A stretch of 64,000 nt of DNA from Flammeovirgaceae bacterium 311. Lineage in GTDB: Bacteria > Bacteroidota > Bacteroidia > Cytophagales > Cyclobacteriaceae. Shown piece after piece: positions 18,298 through 27,957 of this stretch. The stretch is taken from the NCBI GenBank assembly GCA_000597885.1, contig CP004371.1, positions 248,001-312,000 of the forward strand, in the 5' to 3' direction. The notes under the pieces are model-generated. The model worked only from the letters and a program-made list of their open reading frames with translations, had not been told where the DNA came from and did no database searches. The position numbers were made by a program, and so were the translations under genes. The stretch's first letter is position 1. The number at the start of each line of letters is the position of its first letter.

Positions 18298-20118
18298 ATG
18301 AAAGACTATCAGCCAATAGAAGATTACGGGGTCATAGGAGATTTGAATTCGGTTGCACTGGTGAGTGTGAGGGGTTCTATTGATTTTATGTGTTTTCCGG
18401 ATTTTGATTCTCCCACTATTTTTGCAGCACTACTGGATCATAAGAAGGGTGGTCATTTTAAAATTCACCCCCTAAACGAAGACATTAACCATAAGCAGCT
18501 CTACCTGCCGGAAACGAACGTATTGTTAACACGCTTTCTTGCAAATGAAGGGGTAGCTGAAATAACAGATTTTATGCCTGAAGAAGCGGCATACGGTGGA
18601 AAGGAGATTATCCGGAGAGTTTCCTGCATCAAGGGTCAAATGCGCTTTAAGCTGGAGTGCTGCCCTCGTTTTGATTATGCACGTGCTCAGCATAGTACAG
18701 CTCAGATCAGTAAAAACGAAATTATATTTACCAGCCACGAAAATAGCAGGCTGGTGCTGCGCCTGTTAAGCAGTATTCCCATTCATACACAAGGCAATGA
18801 TGCTCATGCAGAGTTTATTCTGCTGCCTGGAGAACATGCTGATTTTATGCTGGAACAGGTTGACCATAAAACTCCGGTAGAAAGGGACTTCAGTGCCTTT
18901 GTTGAAAAAAGCTTGATAGACACCATTCACTACTGGAAGGATTGGTCTGGTAAAAGTAACTACCGTGGTCGCTGGATGGAGATGGTTCATCGTTCTGCCC
19001 TGGTTCTGAAGATGTTAACTTCATACAGGTATGGCTCCATTGTAGCGGCACCTACTTTTGGCTTGCCTGAAGAACTGGGAGGTGTGCGTAACTGGGACTA
19101 TCGTTACACCTGGATTCGTGATGCCTCCTTCACCATCTATGCTCTGATTAATCTGGGTTATAAACAAGAAGCATCTGCTTTTATGAAGTGGGTGGAAAAA
19201 CAATGTGATGATATAGGTGATGCAGGCTACCTGCGGCTTATGTATACCATAGATGGTAGAAAAGATCTTGAAGAAACAGAACTCAATCACCTGGAAGGCT
19301 ATAAGAAGACCAGGCCGGTACGCATAGGTAACGGAGCTTATAACCAGATTCAGCTCGATATTTATGGTGAACTGCTGGATGCAGTATATCTCTACGATAA
19401 GTATGTAGAACCTATTTCATATCGTTTCTGGAAAAACCTGTCGAGGCAGGTAGACTGGGTGTGTAATAACTGGCACAGAGAAGATGAAGGCATCTGGGAG
19501 GTAAGAGGTGGTAAACGGCAGTTTTTGTACTCCCGCCTGTTATGCTGGGTAGCTATCGACAGGGCTATGCGAATTGCAGATAATCACTCTTTTCCTTTAC
19601 CACCGCATTGGAGACTGGAGCGGGATAAGATATTTTACTCAATCCATAATGAGTTTTGGGATGAAGAACTACAGGCATTTGTACAGTATAAAGGTGCAAA
19701 AACAGTAGATGCCGCAACCCTGCTGATGCCCATAATCCGCTTCATCAGTCCTACCGATCCTCAATGGCTCTCTACCCTCAAAAGAATAGAAGATGAACTG
19801 GTATCAGATTCGCTGGTGTATCGTTACAGACCGGATGAGGAAATTGAAGGCCTCAGTGGGGGAGAAGGCACTTTTTCCATGTGCACCTTCTGGTATGTGG
19901 AATGCCTTGCCCGGGCCGGACAACTGGATAAGGCAACCTTATTCTTTGAAAAAATGATTGGTTATGCCAATCATGTTGGGCTTTATGCGGAGCAATTGGG
20001 AGTTAAGGGTGAACACTTGGGCAATTTCCCCCAGGCGTTTACACATTTGGGTTTGATCAGTGCTGCATTAAGTCTTAATCATGAGATAAATAAAAAGCGG
20101 GATAAAGAGATACTATAG
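18298..20118 (+). CDS. GH15 family glycoside hydrolase (glucoamylase/trehalase-type)
   Basis: A 606-residue soluble protein without a signal peptide, hence cytoplasmic. It begins with the bacterial GH15 N-terminal beta-domain sequence PIEDYGVIGDLNSVALV and carries the alpha/alpha-barrel motif GGVRNWDYRYTWIRDASFTI (about 261-280) and the second catalytic region GGEGTFSMCTFWYVECLA (about 521-538). Family members invert at alpha-1,4-, alpha-1,6- or trehalose linkages. Which applies is unresolved; in this context it may process imported alpha-glucan fragments, or act in trehalose or glycogen metabolism independently of PUL1. It diverges from the CE2 gene over a 281-base intergenic region. Confidence 0.9.
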   Translation: MKDYQPIEDYGVIGDLNSVALVSVRGSIDFMCFPDFDSPTIFAALLDHKKGGHFKIHPLNEDINHKQLYLPETNVLLTRFLANEGVAEITDFMPEEAAYGGKEIIRRVSCIKGQMRFKLECCPRFDYARAQHSTAQISKNEIIFTSHENSRLVLRLLSSIPIHTQGNDAHAEFILLPGEHADFMLEQVDHKTPVERDFSAFVEKSLIDTIHYWKDWSGKSNYRGRWMEMVHRSALVLKMLTSYRYGSIVAAPTFGLPEELGGVRNWDYRYTWIRDASFTIYALINLGYKQEASAFMKWVEKQCDDIGDAGYLRLMYTIDGRKDLEETELNHLEGYKKTRPVRIGNGAYNQIQLDIYGELLDAVYLYDKYVEPISYRFWKNLSRQVDWVCNNWHREDEGIWEVRGGKRQFLYSRLLCWVAIDRAMRIADNHSFPLPPHWRLERDKIFYSIHNEFWDEELQAFVQYKGAKTVDAATLLMPIIRFISPTDPQWLSTLKRIEDELVSDSLVYRYRPDEEIEGLSGGEGTFSMCTFWYVECLARAGQLDKATLFFEKMIGYANHVGLYAEQLGVKGEHLGNFPQAFTHLGLISAALSLNHEINKKRDKEIL

Positions 20119-20521
20119 AGATAGAAGTCTAAGCTCACCTACCGAACTTCTTTAAGCAGACGAATGCCTGGCTGTATGGGTGAACGGTAAAAAATCCGCC
20201 AAATAATTTTGTAAATAATTTTCTAACAATAGTTTAATCTAACACGCGGCATGAAGATTAATACCATTTTAAAGATGTTGAAACATCATTTGTTGATCAT
20301 TTAAGATATATAAAACGCATACCTTACTTTGGAGGAAATTCCATTGTCAAAACCTGCTATATAAAAGCAAATAAATTATGTAGTTACAGAATATGTTTAA
20401 CTATTTCTAGATTTTAAATAGTATATTATAAACAAAAAAAGTTGATAATTTCTCATTTTTATCACCTGTAATTTTGCTGCTGCCATGCTTATATTTTGAA
20501 GCGGGAAATGTTAAATTTTTG

Positions 20522-20533
20522 ATGGTATACCAT
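20522..20533. promoter_or_regulatory. Perfect 12-base palindrome, possible regulator site
   Basis: ATGGTATACCAT is a perfect inverted repeat lying 128 bases before the sensor kinase start and upstream of its putative promoter. Such symmetry suits a dimeric DNA-binding protein, but no second copy was noticed in the window. Confidence 0.25.
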
Positions 20534-20606
20534 GATAGCCCAGGGTATAATGTTGAAGTTCTGCAGTAAACCTTACACCTTTCGTTTTAGTGTAGTGGCA
20601 TAAGTG

Positions 20607-20638
20607 TTTGACTTACACCAATATTTAGGATAATTTTC
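20607..20638 (+). promoter_or_regulatory. Putative Bacteroidota-type promoter for the sensor kinase gene
   Basis: TTTG at 20607-20610 and TAATTTTC at 20631-20638 are separated by 20 bases, close to the TTTG / TAnnTTTG arrangement of the Bacteroidota primary sigma factor (seven of eight matches in the -7 box). The gene start is 22 bases further on. Confidence 0.4.
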
Positions 20639-20660
20639 TAATGTTGCCACTGAATTATAG

Positions 20661-23600
20661 ATGAAGCACCAAGCAAGCCTAACCACTTTTTTGTTAAAAA
20701 TAGTTGTACTAATCATACTAGCTTGCCTCACCCACATATCGGGATTCAGCCAGTTTTTAAGATTCGACTATGAAAGCTACAGTAAAGCGAATGGTCTGTC
20801 TCAGAACATGGTTTTTGACATTGCTCAGGATAAACAGGGGTTTTTATGGTTTGGTACCGAAGACGGTCTGAACCGTTTCGACGGCCACGAATTCAGAGTT
20901 TTCAGGCATAACGAAAAAGATCCTTCTTCAATCGTCAGTAATACAATTCGTACATTATATACAGATGAGAACAATTCCCTCTGGATTGGCACAGATAAAG
21001 GCGTGTGCCGGTATTTCCCGGAAACTGAGTATATAGAGCATTTCCCAATTGATTTCTCAGATGAAACCAAGCTGAATGGGACGTACGTGAGTGCAATTAA
21101 AAAACACCCAGACGGTAGCCTCTGGATTTCCTACATAGGCAGTGGTATAGATGTTATTCAGCCGGGCAAAAAGAACATTTTCCATTACACCATTCACAGA
21201 AATGATGAATATAAGCTGACGAATGATATGGTTTCTGCCATACAGTTTTTAGCTGATGGTTCTACCGTTGTAGGTACTTATGGAGGAATAGAGTTTATAG
21301 ATAGGAATGGGATAGTAATGAGCGAAAAAGAAGCGCTTCAGAAATACCCCTGGAAAAATGATATTAAGGGATCTATTAGGGTTTTGTACCTGTCTGAGAG
21401 AAAAAAGCTTTGGATTGGAACGGAAGTAGGCGGGCTTTACCTGGTTGATCTGGAGGCAGGTACAAGCTTTAATTTTGATCACACCAACAGTGAATTAACC
21501 TCTAATGATATACTTTCTATTACAGAAGATTCGCGTGGTAATATATGGGTAGGGAGTGACGCTATTTACATTTTTGATCAGCAGCAACAAAAGCCGGTGT
21601 GGTATAATGCGAATGGCATGTATCTAAAGAGCCATACCACTGCCATCTTCGAAGATAAGGAACAGAATCTCTGGATGGGAACTTCCAGACTAGGTATCCG
21701 CAAATTTAACCATCTGGACACACAGCTGCGCCACTATCATTCCAACCAGGGTGAATCAAGTATTAAAAGCGATGAAGTGCTGTCATTTAACCAGGATGAT
21801 GCGGGTACGATCTGGGTGGGTACCGGTGGTGCTGGTCTGCATAAAATGTTCAAGAACCAAAAAGGTTTTGAGGTACCGGAGGTAAATGCCAGGCTAAATT
21901 CACAGGTCATCAAGACCATACACAAAGACAATGAGGGTTATTTCTGGATGGGTGGCTGGGATGCAGGACTTATCAAATTCCATCCTGAAAAGCAAACCCT
22001 GGAGCAGTATCATCCAAAAAACGGTAGATTACCCAGCAGGCATATCTGGGATATAGCTGGCGACCAGCAGGGAAATCTCTGGCTGGGTACTTTACGTGAT
22101 GGCCTCTGCAGGTTCTCACCCCAGACTGGAGCATATAAATATTTTAAATACATTCCCGGAGATACTACAGCACTGGTGAACGATGATGTACAGGCAATAC
22201 ATGTAGACAAGAGGGGTTTATTATGGGTAGCCACCAGCAATGGCCTAAGCATTTTAAAACCTGGTTCAGAAAAATTCTCTAACTCGCTTAAATTTAAATC
22301 TGATACAAAGAACACATTATCGAACAGCGTACTACAGTGTATTTACGAAGATCCTGAAGGCAGAATCTGGCTTGGTACCAAGGGTGGGGGAATTACCATT
22401 GTGAACCTCATCAATAATAAGCTGGTGGTTGAAAAAAAAGTTAAAGAGAATGAAGGTTTACCTAATAACACTGTAAATGCCATACAGGCGGATGCTAATA
22501 ACAATGTATGGGTAAGCACAACTGCAGGAATTGTCAGGATCAACCCGGCAAATTTTGAAAAATTTAGTTTCACGCCTGTTTTAAACCTGCAGGGTACAGA
22601 ATTTCTGGCTAATTCCAGCTTTAGAACTTCTGAGGGTCTGATGTTATTTGGGAGTCCCAATGGATTTCATACCTTCCATCCCGATAGCCTGGATCTTACT
22701 CCGAAAAATGTGGAGGTGCAATTCACCGCTCTTCAGATTATTAATGACAATATTACACCCAGTAGCCTGTACAATGGCAGAAGAATACTAGATAAATCAA
22801 TTACAGAAACAAACAAGCTAAACCTTTCCTACGAGGACTATTCATTTACAATCCACTTTGCACCCGTTACTTATAACCAGCAAAAAACCATCAGCTATGC
22901 TTACCTGATGGAAAACCTGGACAAGGACTGGCAATACACAACTGCGGAAAGAAGATTTGTACACTATACCAACCTGGCACCGGGTAAATACGAGTTAAAG
23001 GTTAAGGCATCTTACGATGGTATCCACTGGCCTGAAGAAGCAAAAACCTTAAGTATCAATATTGCGGCTCCCTGGTGGGAAACACCCTGGTTCAGAACAG
23101 GGCTGCTTGTATTAATAGCCACTGGCCTCTATAGTTTGTATAAGATCCGCATCAGCTTTTTTAAGCAGCAGCAAAGAAAACTGGAGGGGCTTGTTTCTTT
23201 GAGAACGGCAGAATTAAAAAAATCTAATAACGAGATTCATGCGCTGCTGCAGGAAGTGGCAGAACAAAAACAGAGCATAGAAAATCAGAACGAAGAACTG
23301 CAGGAAATCAATGAAGAGCTAAGCTCCCAGCGCGATACACTGGAAAATACCCAGTTTAAGCTTCGTGAAATCAATACAAGCCTGGAATTACTGGTTGATA
23401 AGCGTACCCAGTCGCTGAACAGTACTGTGCATGAGCTGGAGACCTTCCTCTACAGGGCTTCACATGATTTGCGGGGCCCTATCTCTAGTATGCTGGGCTT
23501 GTTAATGGTTTCCAGGATGGAAGGTAAAGATGCTTTACAAGAAACCACTTATGCAGAACTTCTCAATAAGGCTGTATTAAAGCTGGAAAGAACGCTGCAA

Positions 23601-24137
23601 AAGTTACTACAGAAATACACCATCCAGAAAGACAGTGTTTCATTAGAAATCTTCTCAAAAAGCTCATTAACAGATTTGCTCGATGAAGTGATCGAAGATA
23701 TAAGAGCTTTCCGTAAAGAAGATTTCAGTGTTACTATAGAAGATGGCCTTCTGTTTGAAACAGACCGTAAGCTGATTTTTATACTGCTGCTAAGCCTGCT
23801 TGAAAATGCATTCCTTTATAGCGAAAGGAGCAACAACACTAAAGTAAGCCTGGATGTGAAGCAGTGTGAAAATAATGTTCTTATCACTGTTACCGATTAT
23901 GGCCTAGGCATAAAACAGGAACTAAAGGATAAAATATTTACAATGTTCTTCAGAGGCAGTGTACACTCCAATGGCAATGGCCTGGGGCTTTACCTGGTAA
24001 AATGTGCTCTTGAAAAACTGAATGGAACCGTAATGCTTGAATCTGAAGATGGACAATACTCCAGGTTCACCATTAACCTGCAGACGAAAAATGTGAGACG
24101 GGCAACAGACCTGGTACTGCAGGAAGTTAATCACTAA
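20661..24137 (+). CDS. Reg_prop/Y_Y_Y ligand-sensing histidine kinase
   Basis: A 1158-residue membrane sensor. A signal segment is followed by many beta-propeller Reg_prop repeats (about 35-660; recurring LWIGT, LWMGT, IWVGT, IWLGT), a Y_Y_Y domain (about 720-800, YAYLMENLDKDWQY and LAPGKYELKVKAS), a transmembrane helix (about 811-829) and a long coiled coil (about 840-925). The HisKA-like helix has the phospho-acceptor His in SHDLRGP (about 934), and the ATPase has an N box (LLENAFLYS), G1 (DYGLGI) and G2 (NGLGLYL). It resembles the periplasmic-sensing half of hybrid two-component PUL regulators but ends after the kinase, with no receiver and no AraC-type output. A stand-alone receiver gene follows. 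Confidence 0.9.
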   Translation: MKHQASLTTFLLKIVVLIILACLTHISGFSQFLRFDYESYSKANGLSQNMVFDIAQDKQGFLWFGTEDGLNRFDGHEFRVFRHNEKDPSSIVSNTIRTLYTDENNSLWIGTDKGVCRYFPETEYIEHFPIDFSDETKLNGTYVSAIKKHPDGSLWISYIGSGIDVIQPGKKNIFHYTIHRNDEYKLTNDMVSAIQFLADGSTVVGTYGGIEFIDRNGIVMSEKEALQKYPWKNDIKGSIRVLYLSERKKLWIGTEVGGLYLVDLEAGTSFNFDHTNSELTSNDILSITEDSRGNIWVGSDAIYIFDQQQQKPVWYNANGMYLKSHTTAIFEDKEQNLWMGTSRLGIRKFNHLDTQLRHYHSNQGESSIKSDEVLSFNQDDAGTIWVGTGGAGLHKMFKNQKGFEVPEVNARLNSQVIKTIHKDNEGYFWMGGWDAGLIKFHPEKQTLEQYHPKNGRLPSRHIWDIAGDQQGNLWLGTLRDGLCRFSPQTGAYKYFKYIPGDTTALVNDDVQAIHVDKRGLLWVATSNGLSILKPGSEKFSNSLKFKSDTKNTLSNSVLQCIYEDPEGRIWLGTKGGGITIVNLINNKLVVEKKVKENEGLPNNTVNAIQADANNNVWVSTTAGIVRINPANFEKFSFTPVLNLQGTEFLANSSFRTSEGLMLFGSPNGFHTFHPDSLDLTPKNVEVQFTALQIINDNITPSSLYNGRRILDKSITETNKLNLSYEDYSFTIHFAPVTYNQQKTISYAYLMENLDKDWQYTTAERRFVHYTNLAPGKYELKVKASYDGIHWPEEAKTLSINIAAPWWETPWFRTGLLVLIATGLYSLYKIRISFFKQQQRKLEGLVSLRTAELKKSNNEIHALLQEVAEQKQSIENQNEELQEINEELSSQRDTLENTQFKLREINTSLELLVDKRTQSLNSTVHELETFLYRASHDLRGPISSMLGLLMVSRMEGKDALQETTYAELLNKAVLKLERTLQKLLQKYTIQKDSVSLEIFSKSSLTDLLDEVIEDIRAFRKEDFSVTIEDGLLFETDRKLIFILLLSLLENAFLYSERSNNTKVSLDVKQCENNVLITVTDYGLGIKQELKDKIFTMFFRGSVHSNGNGLGLYLVKCALEKLNGTVMLESEDGQYSRFTINLQTKNVRRATDLVLQEVNH

Positions 24138-24324
24138 GCGACTGTTCGGGTAGCTGCTATATATGAAAGTAGCAGATGCATTGGCTCATATTGGAGCTGA
24201 AAGCGATATTGGGATCAATTTCGATATATTGTTATTGCTCCGGAAATTTAATTCTATAATATTTTTATCTGTTGCCCTTTTTGGGATTTTGCATATTATT
24301 TGACTTTAAACATTATGTTTGTGC

Positions 24325-24747
24325 ATGGCAATAATTAGCTCTGTTTTATTAGTCGACGATGATGCGGCGGCTAATTTTATTAATCAGCTGCTGCTAAAGG
24401 ACGTAGTAGCTTCTGGTAATCTCCAGGTTGTACAAAATGGCGAAGAGGCCCTTCAGCTGATCAATACCTGTATAGAGGAAAAAAGAGCATTGCCGGAATT
24501 GATTCTGCTGGACCTGAATATGCCCGTTATGGATGGTTTTGAGTTTCTGGAAGCCTACCAGGAGCTGGACTTGCAGGAGCAACAAAAGCCTGTAATAGCA
24601 GTTTTAACAACCTCCATGAACCCTAAAGACGTAAACCGGATCAACGAACTGGGAATAGTTGATTTCATAAACAAACCGCTATCGCCAAAATCAATTCACC
24701 AGCTGATTGAAAAACGCTTTGCTGAAAGACTGATGGGTGAATTTTAA
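24325..24747 (+). CDS. Single-domain response regulator (CheY-like receiver)
   Basis: A 140-residue receiver domain with no output domain. The acidic pocket is VDDDAAANF, the phospho-acceptor Asp lies in LLDLNMPVMDGFEFL (about residue 61), the switch Thr/Ser in VLTTSMNPKD and the conserved Lys in FINKPLS (about 116). I choose the ATG at 24325; an in-frame TTG two codons upstream is the alternative. It lies 187 bases after the sensor kinase gene and is its likely phosphotransfer partner. This receiver type often follows histidine kinases in Bacteroidota and may act by protein-protein contact. Confidence 0.88.
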   Translation: MAIISSVLLVDDDAAANFINQLLLKDVVASGNLQVVQNGEEALQLINTCIEEKRALPELILLDLNMPVMDGFEFLEAYQELDLQEQQKPVIAVLTTSMNPKDVNRINELGIVDFINKPLSPKSIHQLIEKRFAERLMGEF

Positions 24748-25059
24748 AAATATTTTCGCTGTAGATGTATTTTTTTTTTGCCCTGCCCGCTCGTTAATAA
24801 TCGCTGCCTTTTTTTCAGGTATTAAAAATACATAAACCTGAATTCTGCCCCTTATTTGTTTGTTAGCCATTCTAAAGCAAAAGCTTAAGGTCCGTATCTT
24901 TTCAGCTAATCCAGTTGAAAATGCTGAAGCTAAGAGCAGCACCAGCCCCATTTCATCCTTTTTTAACACAGGAACTGCTAAAGATAGGCTGTGAAAAAAG
25001 GAGTGGAGACAGGCTGATAATGCTATTATTACTATCTTCGAACAAGTTTTATAGAGGTC
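24748..25059. other. Intergenic region before IMP dehydrogenase
   Basis: A run of ten or more T residues (around 24770) follows the receiver gene but no stable hairpin precedes it, so termination here is uncertain. TATCTTCG near 25032 resembles a -7 box for the next gene, without a clear -33 partner. No small gene could be supported. Confidence 0.3.
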
Positions 25060-26553
25060 ATGGCAATTTATATTAATGAAGTTTCAAGGACATTTGGAGA
25101 GTACCTGCTCATTCCCGGATTAACCACCAAAGCATGTATTCCGCCTAATGTTGTGCTGAAAGCACCTTTGGTAAAGTTCAGGAAAGAGGAGCAGCCAGCT
25201 ATCGAATTAAATATACCGTTTGTATCTGCCATTATGCAGTCGGTATCCGACCATAACCTGGCCATTGCACTTGCCCGAAGCGGCGGTTTGTCTTTTGTCT
25301 TTGGCTCACAGCCAATAGAAAGTCAGGCCGATATGATCAGGAGGGTAAAGAAATTCAAGTCTGGATTTGTGATCAGCGATGCCAATCTCAAACCTGATGA
25401 TACCCTACAGCAGGTACTTGCCCTGAAAGCCAAAACAGGTCACTCCACAGTAGGAGTTACTGAAGATGGTTCACCCAATGGTAAACTGCTGGGCATCGTT
25501 ACCAGCAGAGATTATCGCATTACCAAAGATGCCGGCACAAAAAAAGTTAGAGAGTTTATGACGCCCGTTCATAAACTGGTGGTGGGACAGTTAGGAATTA
25601 GTCTTACGGAAGCAAATGACATCATTTGGGAGAACAAGCTTAACTGTCTGCCCATCCTCGATAAAAATCAGCATCTGCAGTACCTGGTATTCAGGAAGGA
25701 CTACGATAACCATAAAGATAATCCGCTGGAGCTATCCGACGAGAGCAAGAAGCTACTGGTAGGAGCTGGTATCAATACCAAAGATTATAAAGAACGTGTA
25801 CCCAGTCTGATTGAAGCAGGGGTGGATGTGCTGTGTGTTGATTCTTCTGATGGTTTTTCTGAATGGCAGCGTGAAACCATTGAATGGGTAAAGCAGGAAT
25901 TCCCCAGTGCTAAAATAGGCGGCGGTAATATTGTAGACGAAGAAGGCTTTCGCTACCTGGTAGATGCCGGTGCCGACTTTGTAAAAGTAGGTATTGGTGG
26001 AGGTTCAATCTGCATTACCCGTGAACAAAAAGGGATTGGCAGGGGCCAGGCGACTGCCCTTATGGAAGTTTCCAGCGCCAGGGATGCCTATTATAAAGAA
26101 ACCGGTGTTTATATACCTATCTGTTCAGATGGCGGCATTGTGCACGATTACCATATGGTGCTGGCACTGGCCATGGGTGCAGATTTTCTGATGATGGGCC
26201 GTTACTTTGCCCGTTTTGATGAAAGCCCTACCAAGAAGCTGATGGTGGGAAATAACTATGTAAAAGAGTATTGGGGAGAAGGCTCCAACAGGGCCCAGAA
26301 CTGGCAGCGTTACGATACCGGCGGCAGCGATTCTCTAAAGTTTGAAGAAGGGGTAGACAGTTATGTACCCTATGCAGGTAAGCTGAAAGACAATCTGAAC
26401 ACCACGCTGAGCAAAATCAAGTCGACCATGTGCAGCTGTGGGGCTATTACCATTCCGGAGCTTCAGCAGAAAGCCAAAATTACCCTTGTTTCCTCTACCA
26501 GCATTGTAGAAGGCGGCGCCCACGATGTAATTCTGAAAGAAACAAATGGTTGA
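25060..26553 (+). CDS. guaB: IMP dehydrogenase (divergent type, with CBS domains)
   Basis: A 497-residue cytoplasmic enzyme converting IMP to XMP with NAD+, the committed step of GMP synthesis. The (beta/alpha)8 barrel is interrupted by a CBS pair (about 95-220, including [12 protein letters not shown] and [10 protein letters not shown]). Active-site elements are [21 protein letters not shown], the catalytic Cys loop [11 protein letters not shown] (Cys about 318), [23 protein letters not shown], and the Arg-Tyr flap in NWQRYDTGG (about 416). The loop reads CITR rather than the usual bacterial CTTR and the region after it (IGRGQATAL) is unusual, so this is a divergent branch. A strong terminator follows. 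It converges on the MFS gene and is probably unrelated to pectin use. Confidence 0.85.
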   Translation: MAIYINEVSRTFGEYLLIPGLTTKACIPPNVVLKAPLVKFRKEEQPAIELNIPFVSAIMQSVSDHNLAIALARSGGLSFVFGSQPIESQADMIRRVKKFKSGFVISDANLKPDDTLQQVLALKAKTGHSTVGVTEDGSPNGKLLGIVTSRDYRITKDAGTKKVREFMTPVHKLVVGQLGISLTEANDIIWENKLNCLPILDKNQHLQYLVFRKDYDNHKDNPLELSDESKKLLVGAGINTKDYKERVPSLIEAGVDVLCVDSSDGFSEWQRETIEWVKQEFPSAKIGGGNIVDEEGFRYLVDAGADFVKVGIGGGSICITREQKGIGRGQATALMEVSSARDAYYKETGVYIPICSDGGIVHDYHMVLALAMGADFLMMGRYFARFDESPTKKLMVGNNYVKEYWGEGSNRAQNWQRYDTGGSDSLKFEEGVDSYVPYAGKLKDNLNTTLSKIKSTMCSCGAITIPELQQKAKITLVSSTSIVEGGAHDVILKETNG

Positions 26554-26589
26554 GATGCTGTTGAGTTAATCAGCAGACTATAAACAGAG

Positions 26590-26624
26590 TGCCGGGTATC
26601 TTTAAAAAGATATCCGGCATTTTT
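26590..26624 (+). terminator. Rho-independent terminator after IMP dehydrogenase
   Basis: Fourteen-base arms TGCCGGGTATCTTT and AAAGATATCCGGCA (one G-U pair) flank a two-base spacer and are followed by TTTTT at 26620-26624. It lies 36 bases beyond the stop at 26553, between convergent genes. It may also slow transcription from the MFS side, but the T-run serves the plus strand. Confidence 0.9.
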
Positions 26625-26667
26625 CATGAGTTGCATGCCCGTTATCAAGTCTGCTTTATAAATTTTT

Positions 26668-27924
26668 TCAGGTTTCTTTCCTTGTTTTCAGTCTGAAATT
26701 CCAGAGAATGGTAAGTACAACATAGGCTGCTGCAAAAGCAAAGACCCATTCAAAGCTGAATCCTGCATCCAGCAGTAAACCAAAAGCAGCTGGACCCATG
26801 GCTGTACTTACAACCATGAGTGCAGAAAACAGGCTGCGGACAGTACCCAGGTACTGTACCCCAAACATCTCTGCCTGCAGGGCAGATTTTACAGTATTGC
26901 CCACCCCACTCGAAATACCCAGCAGTATAAAGAAAACAGGGGTAATCCAGCGGCTGTCCATAACAACCATCAGTATGGTTGCTGCGAGCAAAGGAAACAG
27001 GAAATATGGAAATAAATGTCTTGCTGAAAAGCGGTCTGTTAACTGTCCGGCCAGTATCAGGCATACGGCACTGGCTAAGGCATAACCGGTAAAGGAAGCA
27101 GCTACCCATTCTGCAGACCAGCCCTTCGATGCTCCCAGGGAGAGCTGATAAAAGAAAATAGCAGTATTAAGAAAAGGCATGGCGAGTACACCGGGTGCAA
27201 TACTCCAGAATACTCTCCCGGACATGATTTCCTTATAAGAAGAAGATTGATCTTTGTCTTCATCCAGGGAGGCAACTGATACCCTATTCTCACCATCAGT
27301 AGTGTTTTCTGATGGTGCAGGCCTGAAAGCCGCAGGATCTGTTGTAACGTTCCGCAGCAGGTAGCCTAACAGCGGAGGCAGCAATAGTGCCAGTGCTATT
27401 GCCAACCACAATAAAGTGTTGCGCCAGCCCGCCTGCTGAATACTAATTGCCATCAGGATGGGGAATACAGCACCTCCTGCAGCATGTCCAAGTGTAGCCA
27501 GGCTAATTGCTTTGCCACGGGCATTATCAAAATAACGGGCCATTGTGGTGACAGAAGTATGGCTCATCAGCCCCTGGCCAGCCAGCCGCATTCCCCACAA
27601 ACCAATCCCCAGCCATACCAGCTGACCTGCCTGAGAAAACAGGAGCAGAGCGGCACTGAGGCCGCCAACAACCAGCCAGGCAAAGGTGCGTAAATCAACC
27701 GTATCGATATAGCGGCCCAGCCAGGTAAGGCAAAAAGCACTCACCAACGTAGCAGCAGCATACAGGCTTCCAAAGCTGGCGTTTGTCAGCCCAAACTCCT
27801 GCAGCACCTCAGGTACAAAGAGCGAAACAAAGAATGTTTGTCCGAAGCTTGAAAAAAATGTCAGTAAAAAGCCAAATAGAATAAGATTTCTGTTCTGGCT
27901 GAAAAAAAGGATCCAGGAACGCAT
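26668..27924 (-). CDS. Major facilitator superfamily transporter
   Basis: A 418-residue integral inner-membrane protein with about twelve hydrophobic segments and a hydrophilic central loop (about 205-230, rich in Asp, Glu and Ser), as in MFS carriers. An early FGSLYAAATLVSAFCLTWLGRYID carries the loop 2-3 type motif with GRYID. The substrate is not determined by sequence. The gene begins 33 bases after the TRAP large subunit gene on the same strand, so it is probably the last gene of the uronate operon; a role in hexuronate or related sugar-acid uptake, or in export, is inference from position. Confidence 0.85.
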   Translation of the reverse strand: MRSWILFFSQNRNLILFGFLLTFFSSFGQTFFVSLFVPEVLQEFGLTNASFGSLYAAATLVSAFCLTWLGRYIDTVDLRTFAWLVVGGLSAALLLFSQAGQLVWLGIGLWGMRLAGQGLMSHTSVTTMARYFDNARGKAISLATLGHAAGGAVFPILMAISIQQAGWRNTLLWLAIALALLLPPLLGYLLRNVTTDPAAFRPAPSENTTDGENRVSVASLDEDKDQSSSYKEIMSGRVFWSIAPGVLAMPFLNTAIFFYQLSLGASKGWSAEWVAASFTGYALASAVCLILAGQLTDRFSARHLFPYFLFPLLAATILMVVMDSRWITPVFFILLGISSGVGNTVKSALQAEMFGVQYLGTVRSLFSALMVVSTAMGPAAFGLLLDAGFSFEWVFAFAAAYVVLTILWNFRLKTRKET

Positions 27925-27957
27925 GCAAAAAAATCAGTGGGCAACACTACTGAGGCA

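Larger units (their letters stand above)
20119..20660. other. AT-rich intergenic region upstream of the sensor kinase gene
   Basis: These 542 bases have no recognisable gene. They contain a 12-base perfect palindrome (ATGGTATACCAT, 20522-20533) and, near the right end, a plausible promoter (20607-20638). The centre (about 20390-20460) is very A/T-rich, typical of upstream regulatory DNA. Confidence 0.4.

Noticed and set aside
24691-24969. 92-codon minus-strand frame after the receiver gene
   Set aside because: It overlaps the receiver gene end and has no recognisable domain or start context.
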